Positions 1-5,058 of a DNA stretch of 5,513 nt are shown one piece after another. Each line of letters starts with the position of its first letter. Position 1 is the first letter of the stretch. The stretch is taken from NCBI GenBank assembly GCA_030688105.1, contig JAUYIV010000140.1, positions 1 to 5,513 on the forward strand, given 5' to 3'. The notes under the pieces were generated by a model. It did no database searches and was not told where the DNA came from. It saw nothing but the letters and a program-made list of their open reading frames with translations. The stretch is from Actinomycetota bacterium. Lineage in GTDB: Bacteria > Actinomycetota > Acidimicrobiia > Spongiisociales > UBA11373. A program made the position numbers and the translations under genes.

Positions 1-1
1 G

Positions 2-277
2 GCGCTCGCCATGCAACCCAAGATGATGCTCTTCGATGAGGTGACGTCGGCGCTCGACCCCGAGCTGGTCGGCGAGGTGCTCGGCGTCATGAAGCAGCTC
101 GCCTCCGAAGGCATGACGATGGTGGTCGTGACCCACGAGATGGGCTTCGCCCGTGAGGTGGGCAGCCGGCTGCTGTTCATGGACCGGGGACTGATCCTCG
201 AGGAGGGCCAGCCGGCCGCGGTCTTCCGCGACCCTCAGAACGAGCGCTGCCGCGAGTTCCTCAGCCAGGTGCTGTGA
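2..277 (+). CDS. ABC transporter ATP-binding protein, polar amino acid type (C-terminal part; 5' end outside window)
   Basis: The open frame enters from the left edge (first full codon at 2) and ends at TGA 275-277, leaving 91 residues. Visible are the Walker B strand with its catalytic glutamate (MMLFDE), the D-loop (SALDPE) directly after it, and the switch-histidine region (VVVTHEMGFA). The rest is the usual C-terminal end (MDRGLILEEG, then FRDPQNERCREFL). 'EVTSALDPELVGEVL', 'THEMGFAREV' and 'RCREFL' are typical of the GlnQ/HisP/ArtP branch, which powers uptake of glutamine, histidine, arginine and related polar amino acids from the cytoplasmic face of the membrane. Walker A, Q-loop and signature motif must lie upstream. 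The ATG at 11 is an internal methionine, not the start. Substrate cannot be told from this fragment. The stop overlaps the next gene's GTG, suggesting translational coupling. Confidence 0.93.
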   Translation, partial: ALAMQPKMMLFDEVTSALDPELVGEVLGVMKQLASEGMTMVVVTHEMGFAREVGSRLLFMDRGLILEEGQPAAVFRDPQNERCREFLSQVL

Positions 278-960
278 TCACGATCCCGGCGCGGTTCAAC
301 GGCCCACCCGGGTCGGCCAACGGAGGGTACAGCTGCGGCATATTCGCATCGCTCGTCGATGGCGACGTCGAGGTGACCCTGCGATCACCGCCGCCGTTGG
401 AGACCCCGATGGTGGTGACCACCGATGGGGATCGAGTGCTCGTCCACGACGGCGAGATCCTGGTCGCCGAGGTGCGCCCGGTCGAGATCGACCTCGAGAT
501 CCCCACGGCTCCTTCGCCAAAGCAAGCCGAGGCGGCTCGAGAGCGGTACCTGGGGTACGAGAGACACGAGTTCCCCACCTGCTTCACCTGCGGCACCGAG
601 CGCAGCGACGGGCTGTCGGTGCACCCCGGCCCGGTGATGGGGACCGGGGTGGTCGCGTCGACCTGGACGGCGGACGAGAGCCTGCCGTCGGAAGACGGTC
701 AACTCCGGCCCGAGATCGTCTGGGCGGCGCTCGACTGCCCCGGCGCCTGGGCGACGATGCGCGAGGTCACCTCGGATGCGGTCGTGTTGGGCCGGATGGC
801 GGCCCGGATCGTCGAGCCGGTGCTCGTCGGCTCGACCCTGGTCTCCTACGGCTGGCAGATGGGCGCCGATGGCCGAAAGGCCTATGCCGGAACCGCGGTG
901 GCCAATGAGAGAGGGCGAACGCTGGCGTATGCGCGCCAAGTGTGGATCGCACTGAACTAG
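274..960 (+). CDS. Hypothetical protein, probable double hotdog-fold / thioesterase-like
   Basis: A 228-residue protein starting at GTG 274, which overlaps the preceding TGA by four bases (GTGA). Only a weak AGG (267-269) precedes it, so reinitiation after the ABC ATPase is likely. The N-terminal part has PARFNGPPGSANGGY (residues 5-19), resembling the NGG segment of acyl-CoA thioesterase-like hotdog proteins. The middle has FPTCFTCG (100-107) with a C103-x2-C106 pair followed by SDGLSVHPGPV. The C-terminal half has IVWAALDCPGAWA (148-160), resembling the start of a second hotdog helix, then beta-rich sequence to the end. There is no signal peptide or membrane segment, so it is probably cytoplasmic. 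The fold comes from remembered family patterns, not a search. The substrate is unknown; an acyl-thioester is a reasonable guess. The link to amino-acid transport rests only on the overlap. Confidence 0.8.
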   Translation: MITIPARFNGPPGSANGGYSCGIFASLVDGDVEVTLRSPPPLETPMVVTTDGDRVLVHDGEILVAEVRPVEIDLEIPTAPSPKQAEAARERYLGYERHEFPTCFTCGTERSDGLSVHPGPVMGTGVVASTWTADESLPSEDGQLRPEIVWAALDCPGAWATMREVTSDAVVLGRMAARIVEPVLVGSTLVSYGWQMGADGRKAYAGTAVANERGRTLAYARQVWIALN

Positions 961-1102
961 CGATTCGCAATACGCGATACGCAATACGACAGAGCGCGTT
1001 CGGACCACTTCGCCGAAGTCGGTCGTATTGCGTATCGCGCCGAGCGGCGGCCGGACGCGACCCGGGATGCCTTCAGAGACCCGTCGCCGCGAGCCGCGGG
1101 AC
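961..1102. repeat. Palindromic intergenic repeat element, copy A (heptad-built stem)
   Basis: It begins immediately after the hotdog gene's stop. Three heptads CGCAATA (966-972), CGCGATA (973-979) and CGCAATA (980-986) are followed by CGAC. Bases 973-990 are an exact 18-bp inverted repeat of 1022-1039 around a 31-base loop. The loop holds a smaller hairpin, ACTTCG-C-CGAAGT (1007-1019). After the stem come blocks shared with copy B at 3167-3316: TCGCGCCGAGCGGCG (1035-1049), GATGCCT (1066-1072), AGAGAC (1075-1080) and CCGCGGGAC (1094-1102). I see no credible gene here. It sits between convergent genes, so it could act as a bidirectional transcription end, but there is no T-tract. It could equally be a non-autonomous mobile or REP-like repeat. 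Confidence 0.8.
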
Positions 1103-1105
1103 TGG

Positions 1106-1177
1106 CGCATCGCGGGAGGCCGGCGCCAGCCGGCCGACCCCGTCGCATCGCGAGAGGCCGGCGCCAGCCGGCCGACC
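1106..1177. repeat. Two tandem 34-bp units, each with a GC-rich hairpin
   Basis: Unit 1 (1106-1139) and unit 2 (1144-1177) differ at one base and are separated by 4 bp. Each starts CGCATCGCG and contains the hairpin GGCCGGC-GCCA-GCCGGCC (1118-1135 and 1156-1173). Unit 2 ends on the last base of the yajQ stop codon (CTA at 1177-1179 on the plus strand). The hairpins therefore lie directly downstream of yajQ and could slow or stop its transcription or protect the mRNA 3' end. No U-tract follows, so a classical intrinsic terminator is not shown. A similar but single hairpin lies at the matching place beside lnt. Confidence 0.75.
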
Positions 1178-1662
1178 TAATCCCGATAGTTGACGAACTG
1201 CAGCGGCAACCGGTAGTCAAGGCCGCGTAGCTCGGCGATCACGGACTGGAGCTCGTCGCGCTTCTTTCCCGAGACCCGAACCACGTCAGCGTTGATCTGG
1301 GCCTGGACCTTGATGCCCATGTCCCGGATCTTCTTCGAGACCTCGCGCGCCGCCTCGGAGTCGAGCCCTCTGTTGAGGATGAAGAGCGCCTTGTAGCGGG
1401 CGCCGCCTGCCGGTTGAATGGCGCCACCGGCGATCGACTTGAGCGACACCTTTCGGTGGACCAATCGTTCCTTCAGCACCTCGATCGCCGCCTTCAACCG
1501 GTCCTCGGTGGATGATTCGAGGGCGATGCCCTCGTCGGTCAGGCGCACCTGCGTCCCGGTTCCTTTGAAGTCGTAACGCGTCGAAGTCTCGCGAGCGGCC
1601 TGGTCCACCGCATTGCGCACTTCCTGGAGATCGACCCGGGAAACGACATCAAATGACGGCAC
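1177..1662 (-). CDS. yajQ: YajQ family cyclic di-GMP/nucleotide-binding protein
   Basis: The 161-residue protein begins PSFDVVSRVDLQEVRNAVDQ after the initiator and ends LPLQFVNYRD, matching both ends of the YajQ (UPF0234/DUF520) family and its usual length of about 160 residues. Other family landmarks are the RYDFKGT stretch, LTDEG, the GGAIQPAGG turn, and KIRDMGIKVQAQINADVVRVSGKKRDELQ in the second half. Family members have two RRM-like ferredoxin-fold domains; some bind cyclic di-GMP and act as cytoplasmic signalling or transcription co-factors, others bind RNA or nucleotides. Which applies here cannot be read from sequence. The frame stays open upstream to 1752, but I chose GTG 1662 because homology starts exactly there and GGGAGGAG lies 8 bases upstream. 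It is divergent from the aminotransferase gene. Confidence 0.95.
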   Translation of the reverse strand: MPSFDVVSRVDLQEVRNAVDQAARETSTRYDFKGTGTQVRLTDEGIALESSTEDRLKAAIEVLKERLVHRKVSLKSIAGGAIQPAGGARYKALFILNRGLDSEAAREVSKKIRDMGIKVQAQINADVVRVSGKKRDELQSVIAELRGLDYRLPLQFVNYRD

Positions 1663-1670
1663 TCTGTTCA

Positions 1671-1678
1671 CTCCTCCC
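1671..1678 (-). promoter_or_regulatory. Ribosome binding site for yajQ
   Basis: On the minus strand GGGAGGAG stands 8 bases before GTG 1662. It decides the start in favour of this GTG over the upstream in-frame ATG at 1752. Confidence 0.8.
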
Positions 1679-1710
1679 GAATCGGGCCACCTGGGCAACG
1701 GGGACTTCGC

Positions 1711-1723
1711 CCCCGCGCCGGGG
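1711..1723. other. Small GC hairpin in the yajQ/aminotransferase divergent spacer
   Basis: CCCCG-CGC-CGGGG is a perfect 5-bp stem with a 3-base loop. It would fall in the yajQ 5' leader if the promoter lies beyond it. Short GC palindromes are expected by chance in DNA this rich in G and C, so function is doubtful. Confidence 0.3.
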
Positions 1724-1736
1724 ATGCCCCCGGCAT

Positions 1737-1755
1737 GGCATGATTGTGTCATGCC
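1737..1755. promoter_or_regulatory. Operator-like palindrome in divergent spacer
   Basis: GGCATGA-TTGTG-TCATGCC is a perfect inverted repeat with 7-bp arms and a 5-base centre. It lies between the divergent yajQ and aminotransferase starts, about 75 bases from the first and 97 from the second. The left arm overlaps a direct GGCAT repeat (1732-1736 and 1737-1741), so a second register also pairs (CGGCATG 1731-1737 with CATGCCG 1750-1756). Its lower GC than the surroundings and its divergent position fit a dimeric repressor or activator site, but no regulator gene is in the window. I infer the role from position and symmetry only. Confidence 0.4.
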
Positions 1756-1838
1756 GACGACGCCCCGGAGCCAAAGGGCTTACCTCTTCGCCGCGCCTTA
1801 GTGCAGGCCGCCTCCGCGTCCCGAACGTCGCCGACCCT

Positions 1839-1844
1839 GAGGAG
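1839..1844 (+). promoter_or_regulatory. Ribosome binding site for the aminotransferase
   Basis: GAGGAG stands 7 bases before ATG 1852 and selects this ATG over the ATG at 1744 in the same open frame. Confidence 0.75.
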
Positions 1845-1851
1845 CCATCGA

Positions 1852-3123
1852 ATGAACAGCCTCGTCCAACGACATGAGAAGGTCTATGCCCCCGTCATCA
1901 CGTGGGACTCTGACCTCGAGATCGTTTCCGCCGATGGAGCCTGGGTCACCGATGTAGAGGGCGAACGGTATCTCGACTTCGCCTGCGGCATCTCCGTCAC
2001 CAACGCCGGCCACAACCACCCGGCGGTCGTCGCCGCGGCCAAGGATCAGCTCGACAAGGTCTGGCACGCCGGTGGAGCATTCCGCTACGACTCTCTGGTC
2101 ACCGCCGCCGAGAAGGTCCTCGAGATCACGCCGCCGTCGATCGACCGGCTGTTCTTCATGAACTCGGGCGCCGAGGCGGTGGAGGCCGGAGTCAAGCTCG
2201 CCCGCAAGACGACCGGGCGCCAGGGGGTCGTCGTGTTCCGGGGTGGATTCCACGGGCGGACCATGGGATCGGTCACCTACACGACCTCGAAGGCGAAGTA
2301 CCGGGAGGGATACCACCCGCTGCTCCCTTCGGTGTTCGTCACCCCCTTCCCTCATCCCTTTGCCTGGGGGATGAGCGAGGAGGAGGCGACCGATCACGCG
2401 ATCCGCGAGCTCGAGCTGAAGTTTGCCCATGAGGTGACCCCCCAGGAGGTCGCCACTTTCCTCATCGAACCGGTTCAGGGTGAGGGTGGCTACTACCCCA
2501 CGCCCCAGCGCTTCATGGAGCGACTGGGCGAGCTCGCAGGCGAGCACGGCATCCTGATGATGTTCGACGAGATCCAGACCGGATTCGGACGGACCGCGAA
2601 ATGGTTCGCGTCCGAGCATTACGGCATCGAGCCGGACGTGCTCCTGATGGGGAAGGCGATCGCCAACGGGCTCCCGCTGTCGGCAATCGGAGCCCGAAGC
2701 GAGATTTTCGACCGGTGGGCGCCGGGGTCCCATGGGACGACCTTCGGTGGGAACCCGGTCGCCTGTGCCGCTGCCGCGGCCAACATGGATGCCCTCGCCG
2801 AGCTCATCCCGGGCACGCCTGCCCTCTCCGAGCATGCCTTCGGGCGATTCGCCGAGCTGCAGCGGAGGCACCCGACCATCGGTGACGTCCGCGGCCTCGG
2901 GCTGATGATCGGCGTCGAGGTGGTGAGGGCCGGCACCAACCAGCCCGATCCCGACGCCTTCCCGTTCCTCGCCCAGCACACTCGGGAGAACGGACTGCTC
3001 ATCCTCGACTGCGGACCAAACGGGAACGTCATCCGGTTCATCCCGCCCCTGTGCGTGACGACCGAGGAGCTGGACCAGGGCATCGACATCATCGACGCCG
3101 CGCTCGCCGCGTACGAGGGTTGA
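1852..3123 (+). CDS. gabT: Class-III PLP aminotransferase, 4-aminobutyrate (GABA) aminotransferase type
   Basis: This 423-residue cytoplasmic enzyme is full length for fold-type I omega-aminotransferases. Landmarks in order are LDFACGI (41-47), the phosphate-binding SGAEA (105-109), GFHGRT (132-137; F133 stacks on PLP), EPVQGEGGYY (206-215), FDEIQTGFGRT (238-248; D239 contacts the pyridine nitrogen), LLMGKAIANGLPLSA with K268 as Schiff-base lysine, HGTTFGGNP (294-302) and NVIRFIPPL (392-400). I47, R136, E211 and R395 match the substrate-site Ile, Arg, Glu and Arg of E. coli GabT, favouring GABA transamination with 2-oxoglutarate to succinate semialdehyde and glutamate. Ornithine, putrescine, beta-alanine or other omega-amino acids remain possible. 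No succinate-semialdehyde dehydrogenase gene adjoins it. The start is set by GAGGAG 7 bases before ATG; the upstream extension to 1744 lacks family character. Confidence 0.9.
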   Translation: MNSLVQRHEKVYAPVITWDSDLEIVSADGAWVTDVEGERYLDFACGISVTNAGHNHPAVVAAAKDQLDKVWHAGGAFRYDSLVTAAEKVLEITPPSIDRLFFMNSGAEAVEAGVKLARKTTGRQGVVVFRGGFHGRTMGSVTYTTSKAKYREGYHPLLPSVFVTPFPHPFAWGMSEEEATDHAIRELELKFAHEVTPQEVATFLIEPVQGEGGYYPTPQRFMERLGELAGEHGILMMFDEIQTGFGRTAKWFASEHYGIEPDVLLMGKAIANGLPLSAIGARSEIFDRWAPGSHGTTFGGNPVACAAAAANMDALAELIPGTPALSEHAFGRFAELQRRHPTIGDVRGLGLMIGVEVVRAGTNQPDPDAFPFLAQHTRENGLLILDCGPNGNVIRFIPPLCVTTEELDQGIDIIDAALAAYEG

Positions 3124-3137
3124 CACCTTGCTCTGGG

Positions 3138-3152
3138 CGGCAGGTGGTGCCG
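3138..3152 (+). terminator. Weak hairpin downstream of the aminotransferase gene
   Basis: CGGCA-GGTGG-TGCCG forms a 5-bp stem 14 bases after the TGA. There is no T-run behind it. It could contribute to 3'-end formation together with the larger palindromes that follow, but alone it is weak. Confidence 0.25.
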
Positions 3153-3166
3153 TAGGTCGGTAGCCA

Positions 3167-3316
3167 CTCGCAATTCGCAATTCGCGATTCGACAGAGTGC
3201 GTCCGAAGCGTCCGCCACGATCAGTCGAATCGCGCCGAGCGGCGATCCGATGCGACCACAGATGCCTGGAGAGACGGGCCAACTCCGGCCGCGGGACCTG
3301 CGAATCGCGAATTGCG
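3167..3316. repeat. Palindromic intergenic repeat element, copy B
   Basis: It holds three heptads CGCAATT (3169-3175), CGCAATT (3176-3182) and CGCGATT (3183-3189), followed by CGAC. Bases 3183-3193 pair perfectly over 11 bp with 3224-3234 around a 30-base loop. It shares with copy A the CGACAGAG start of the loop, the 15-base block TCGCGCCGAGCGGCG (3230-3244), GATGCCT (3261-3267), AGAGAC (3270-3275) and CCGCGGGAC (3289-3297), in the same order and similar spacing. Two further inverted heptads at 3303-3316 give a second, 16-bp pairing of 3176-3191 with 3301-3316 that competes with the first. No credible gene lies here; it again separates convergent genes. Confidence 0.8.
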
Positions 3317-3333
3317 GGGCGCCGAAGGCGCCC
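3317..3333 (-). terminator. GC hairpin abutting the lnt stop codon
   Basis: GGGCGCC-GAA-GGCGCCC is a 7-bp perfect stem with a 3-base loop. Its last base is also the last base of the lnt TAG (plus-strand CTA 3333-3335), so on the minus strand the hairpin starts at the stop. Position suggests a 3'-end signal for lnt, but no U-tract follows. It corresponds in place to the hairpins beside yajQ. Confidence 0.4.
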
Positions 3334-4835
3334 TACCTTCTTTGCGGCCGGATCTTGAAGTCGCGTGAGCGGCCGCTGCCGATGGTGGCCAAGAGCACCG
3401 TGAGGCCGGCGAGGATCGACAGCGTCTGGAGCCAGTCGCCCGCCACCGCGTAGACGGTCCGGCGTGAAGTCTGCAGATTGATCCTCCCCTGAAGGATGTC
3501 GTCGTCGAAGAGATTGGTCCTGCGCCCAACCGATCCATCGGCGCGGATGAGAGTCGAGCGCCCGGTGACCGCAGCATGGACGACATCGACGCCGAGCGAT
3601 GCCGCCGACATGCGGACCATGCCGATCAGCTGGTCGGACGCGGCGCCTCTGCCGTACGAGGCTTCGTTGGTCGCGACCACCATGAGCTGCGCCCCCGCCC
3701 GCACCTCGCTGCGGATCGTCCGGGCGAAGGCCCCCTCGAACGAGATCACCGATCCGAACAGGCCGGAGCCCTCGGGCACCGAGATGGGAAACACCACCGG
3801 CACGAGTCCTGGCTTCAGGTCGTTGGGGATGGCGTCGAGCTGCGGGATGAACTGGAGAATCTTGCGGAACGGGACGTACTCGCCAAACGGCACACCGTGC
3901 CGCTTGAGGTACTCGCCGATGATCCCCCCATCGGGGCCGAAGACCACGGTGTAGTTCTCGAATGTGCCCGGCTCCCCTGGCCGGGTCCCGCCGGCGATCA
4001 GATAGGCGTTGATTCGTGCAGCCTCGGCTCCCATGTCTCGCCGGACGTCGCCGTTGAAGGTCGGATTGACGTCACCTCCGAACGCATCCTCGCCCCACAC
4101 GACGAGGTCGACGGCACCCGGCTCGATCTGGTTGGTGAGAGCCATGTGGAAGGTGTAGATCCGCAGCTTCTCGTTCTCACAGTGGACCCGCGGGCAGGGC
4201 GAGTTTCCTTGGACGATGGCGACGTCGATCGGCGGCCCGTTGGCATCGGGCGCGAACAGCGCCCCCATGAGCGACAGCACAATGGTCGCGGAGGCGGCGA
4301 GCTCGAGGGGACGGCGGTCGCGTTCCTCGTCGACCATCAGGACGATCCCCGCGGCGAAGCCGATGACAATGACGCCCCAGCCCGACGCCCCCACCCACTG
4401 AGCCGCGCCGCGCGGCCACGAGAGCGCCCCGACCGGAAAACCCACCGACCCCCAAGGGAACCCACCGAGCGGCCACCGAGCCCTCAGGAACTCCCACAGC
4501 GCCCAGCCCCCCATCGCCACCAGCCACCAGCGCCACGGTGACCAGGTCCTGGCCAGGTACATGACGAGTGCAAAGCCGGCCGCCCACAACGCCATCACGA
4601 TCGTCAGGGGGATCCAGGCCACGGCTCCGAGCACGAAGATCCAGATGAGCAGGGGCCCGTAGAAAGCCACGCCGAACAGGAACCCCAGCCAGCCTGCCTC
4701 GCGCGGGTTCGACAGCCGCCGCATCGCCCACAAGAAGGGCGCGGGCGCGGCGAACACCAGAAAACCCCAGCCGAGTGGCGGAAACGATGCCCACATCAGA
4801 AGAGCAGAGAGCAAGACCGCGAAGACCTGGGTCAT
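3333..4835 (-). CDS. lnt: Apolipoprotein N-acyltransferase, with Ser at the catalytic Cys position
   Basis: This 500-residue membrane protein has the Lnt layout. Hydrophobic helices fill roughly residues 1-195, including LGWGFLVFAAPAPFLWA (21-37) and the WALWEFLRARWPLGGFPWGSVG stretch. An extracytoplasmic nitrilase-like domain follows (about 203-450), then a last helix (about 463-486). Lnt moves an acyl chain from phospholipid to the N-terminal cysteine of lipoproteins. Triad positions: E249 in VVWGED, K311 in EYLKRHG, then FGEYVPFR (317-324) as in the family. The nucleophile, normally Cys in ICYE/ICFE, is S365 (VISFEG, codon TCG); E367 is kept. C214 and C219 (CPRVHC) are extra. It may be catalytically changed or use serine. 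The start is firm: an in-frame TGA lies 8 codons upstream and no other start codon intervenes. No good Shine-Dalgarno is seen; a TACGCT box 9 bases upstream suggests a leaderless or very short leader. Confidence 0.93.
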   Translation of the reverse strand: MTQVFAVLLSALLMWASFPPLGWGFLVFAAPAPFLWAMRRLSNPREAGWLGFLFGVAFYGPLLIWIFVLGAVAWIPLTIVMALWAAGFALVMYLARTWSPWRWWLVAMGGWALWEFLRARWPLGGFPWGSVGFPVGALSWPRGAAQWVGASGWGVIVIGFAAGIVLMVDEERDRRPLELAASATIVLSLMGALFAPDANGPPIDVAIVQGNSPCPRVHCENEKLRIYTFHMALTNQIEPGAVDLVVWGEDAFGGDVNPTFNGDVRRDMGAEAARINAYLIAGGTRPGEPGTFENYTVVFGPDGGIIGEYLKRHGVPFGEYVPFRKILQFIPQLDAIPNDLKPGLVPVVFPISVPEGSGLFGSVISFEGAFARTIRSEVRAGAQLMVVATNEASYGRGAASDQLIGMVRMSAASLGVDVVHAAVTGRSTLIRADGSVGRRTNLFDDDILQGRINLQTSRRTVYAVAGDWLQTLSILAGLTVLLATIGSGRSRDFKIRPQRR

Positions 4836-4844
4836 TGCGCGGCG

Positions 4845-4850
4845 AGCGTA
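4845..4850 (-). promoter_or_regulatory. Candidate -10 box for lnt
   Basis: On the minus strand TACGCT fits TANNNT and ends 9 bases before ATG 4835, which would place the transcription start at or within a few bases of the start codon. No recognisable -35 is seen. A hexamer match this loose can occur by chance. Confidence 0.35.
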
Positions 4851-4950
4851 GTGGCCTGGTCATTCGACGCCCCATCGGTCCCGTCATGGCCACCGCGGGG
4901 GGTGGGTTTCACACGACGCCGGACCGAGCAAGGCACGCTCAGAGCCGACG

Positions 4951-4984
4951 TCGAGCCCGACAGGGTCGAAACACCAGGGTCGAA
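4951..4984. promoter_or_regulatory. Direct and inverted repeats in the lnt/phosphatase divergent spacer
   Basis: CAGGGTCGAA occurs twice exactly (4961-4970 and 4975-4984), a 14-bp step. The first copy is also the right half of a bulged inverted repeat: TCGA (4951-4954), CCC (4956-4958), GGG (4963-4965), TCGA (4966-4969). It lies in a 223-bp spacer between divergent genes, otherwise without visible genes. It might be a regulator site, but the repeats are short. Confidence 0.3.
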
Positions 4985-5045
4985 CGACGGCGAGACGATC
5001 CGGCTCGATGGTCTCTGCGGCGGCGAAGCCCGGCACGGGGACCAA

Positions 5046-5051
5046 TAGAGT
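5046..5051 (+). promoter_or_regulatory. Candidate -10 box for the phosphatase gene (leaderless start)
   Basis: TAGAGT fits TANNNT and ends 7 bases before ATG 5059, the spacing expected if transcription starts at the initiation codon. No Shine-Dalgarno lies at a usable distance (nearest GGGG ends 18 bases before the ATG). Leaderless mRNAs are common in actinobacteria. No clear -35 is seen. Confidence 0.4.
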
Positions 5052-5058
5052 CGGCCAC

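Noticed and set aside
385..1110. 241-codon minus-strand frame over the hotdog gene and copy A
   Set aside because: It runs through both the coding gene and the palindromic repeat, is Arg-rich and has no motif; the plus-strand gene is better supported.
1106..1177. Possible CRISPR array
   Set aside because: There are only two units with a 4-bp gap, no spacer-length unique sequence and no cas genes.
942..1193. Small plus-strand frame across copy A (83 codons)
   Set aside because: It is composed of the repeat and hairpin units, Arg/Pro/Ala-rich, and lacks a ribosome binding site; it is not credible as a protein.
1744..1851. N-terminal extension of the aminotransferase from ATG 1744
   Set aside because: The added 36 residues lack family similarity, whereas ATG 1852 has GAGGAG at 7 bases and matches the usual protein length.
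1798..3282. 494-codon open frame on the minus strand opposite the aminotransferase
   Set aside because: It lies antisense to a gene with complete active-site motifs; the translation is rich in R/G/E/D without recognisable motifs. Long antisense frames are expected in high-GC DNA.
961..3316. Composite transposon bounded by the two repeat copies
   Set aside because: The copies have diverged, there is no transposase, and the genes between them (yajQ, aminotransferase) look like ordinary chromosome. Dispersed intergenic repeats are a simpler reading.
3576..4541. 321-codon plus-strand frame opposite lnt
   Set aside because: It is a shadow of lnt: low-complexity R/H/P/D composition, no family features, no start context.
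4177..4893. 238-codon minus-strand frame overlapping lnt's 5' part and the spacer
   Set aside because: It is an alternative frame of lnt; the lnt frame has membrane helices and family motifs over the same bases.
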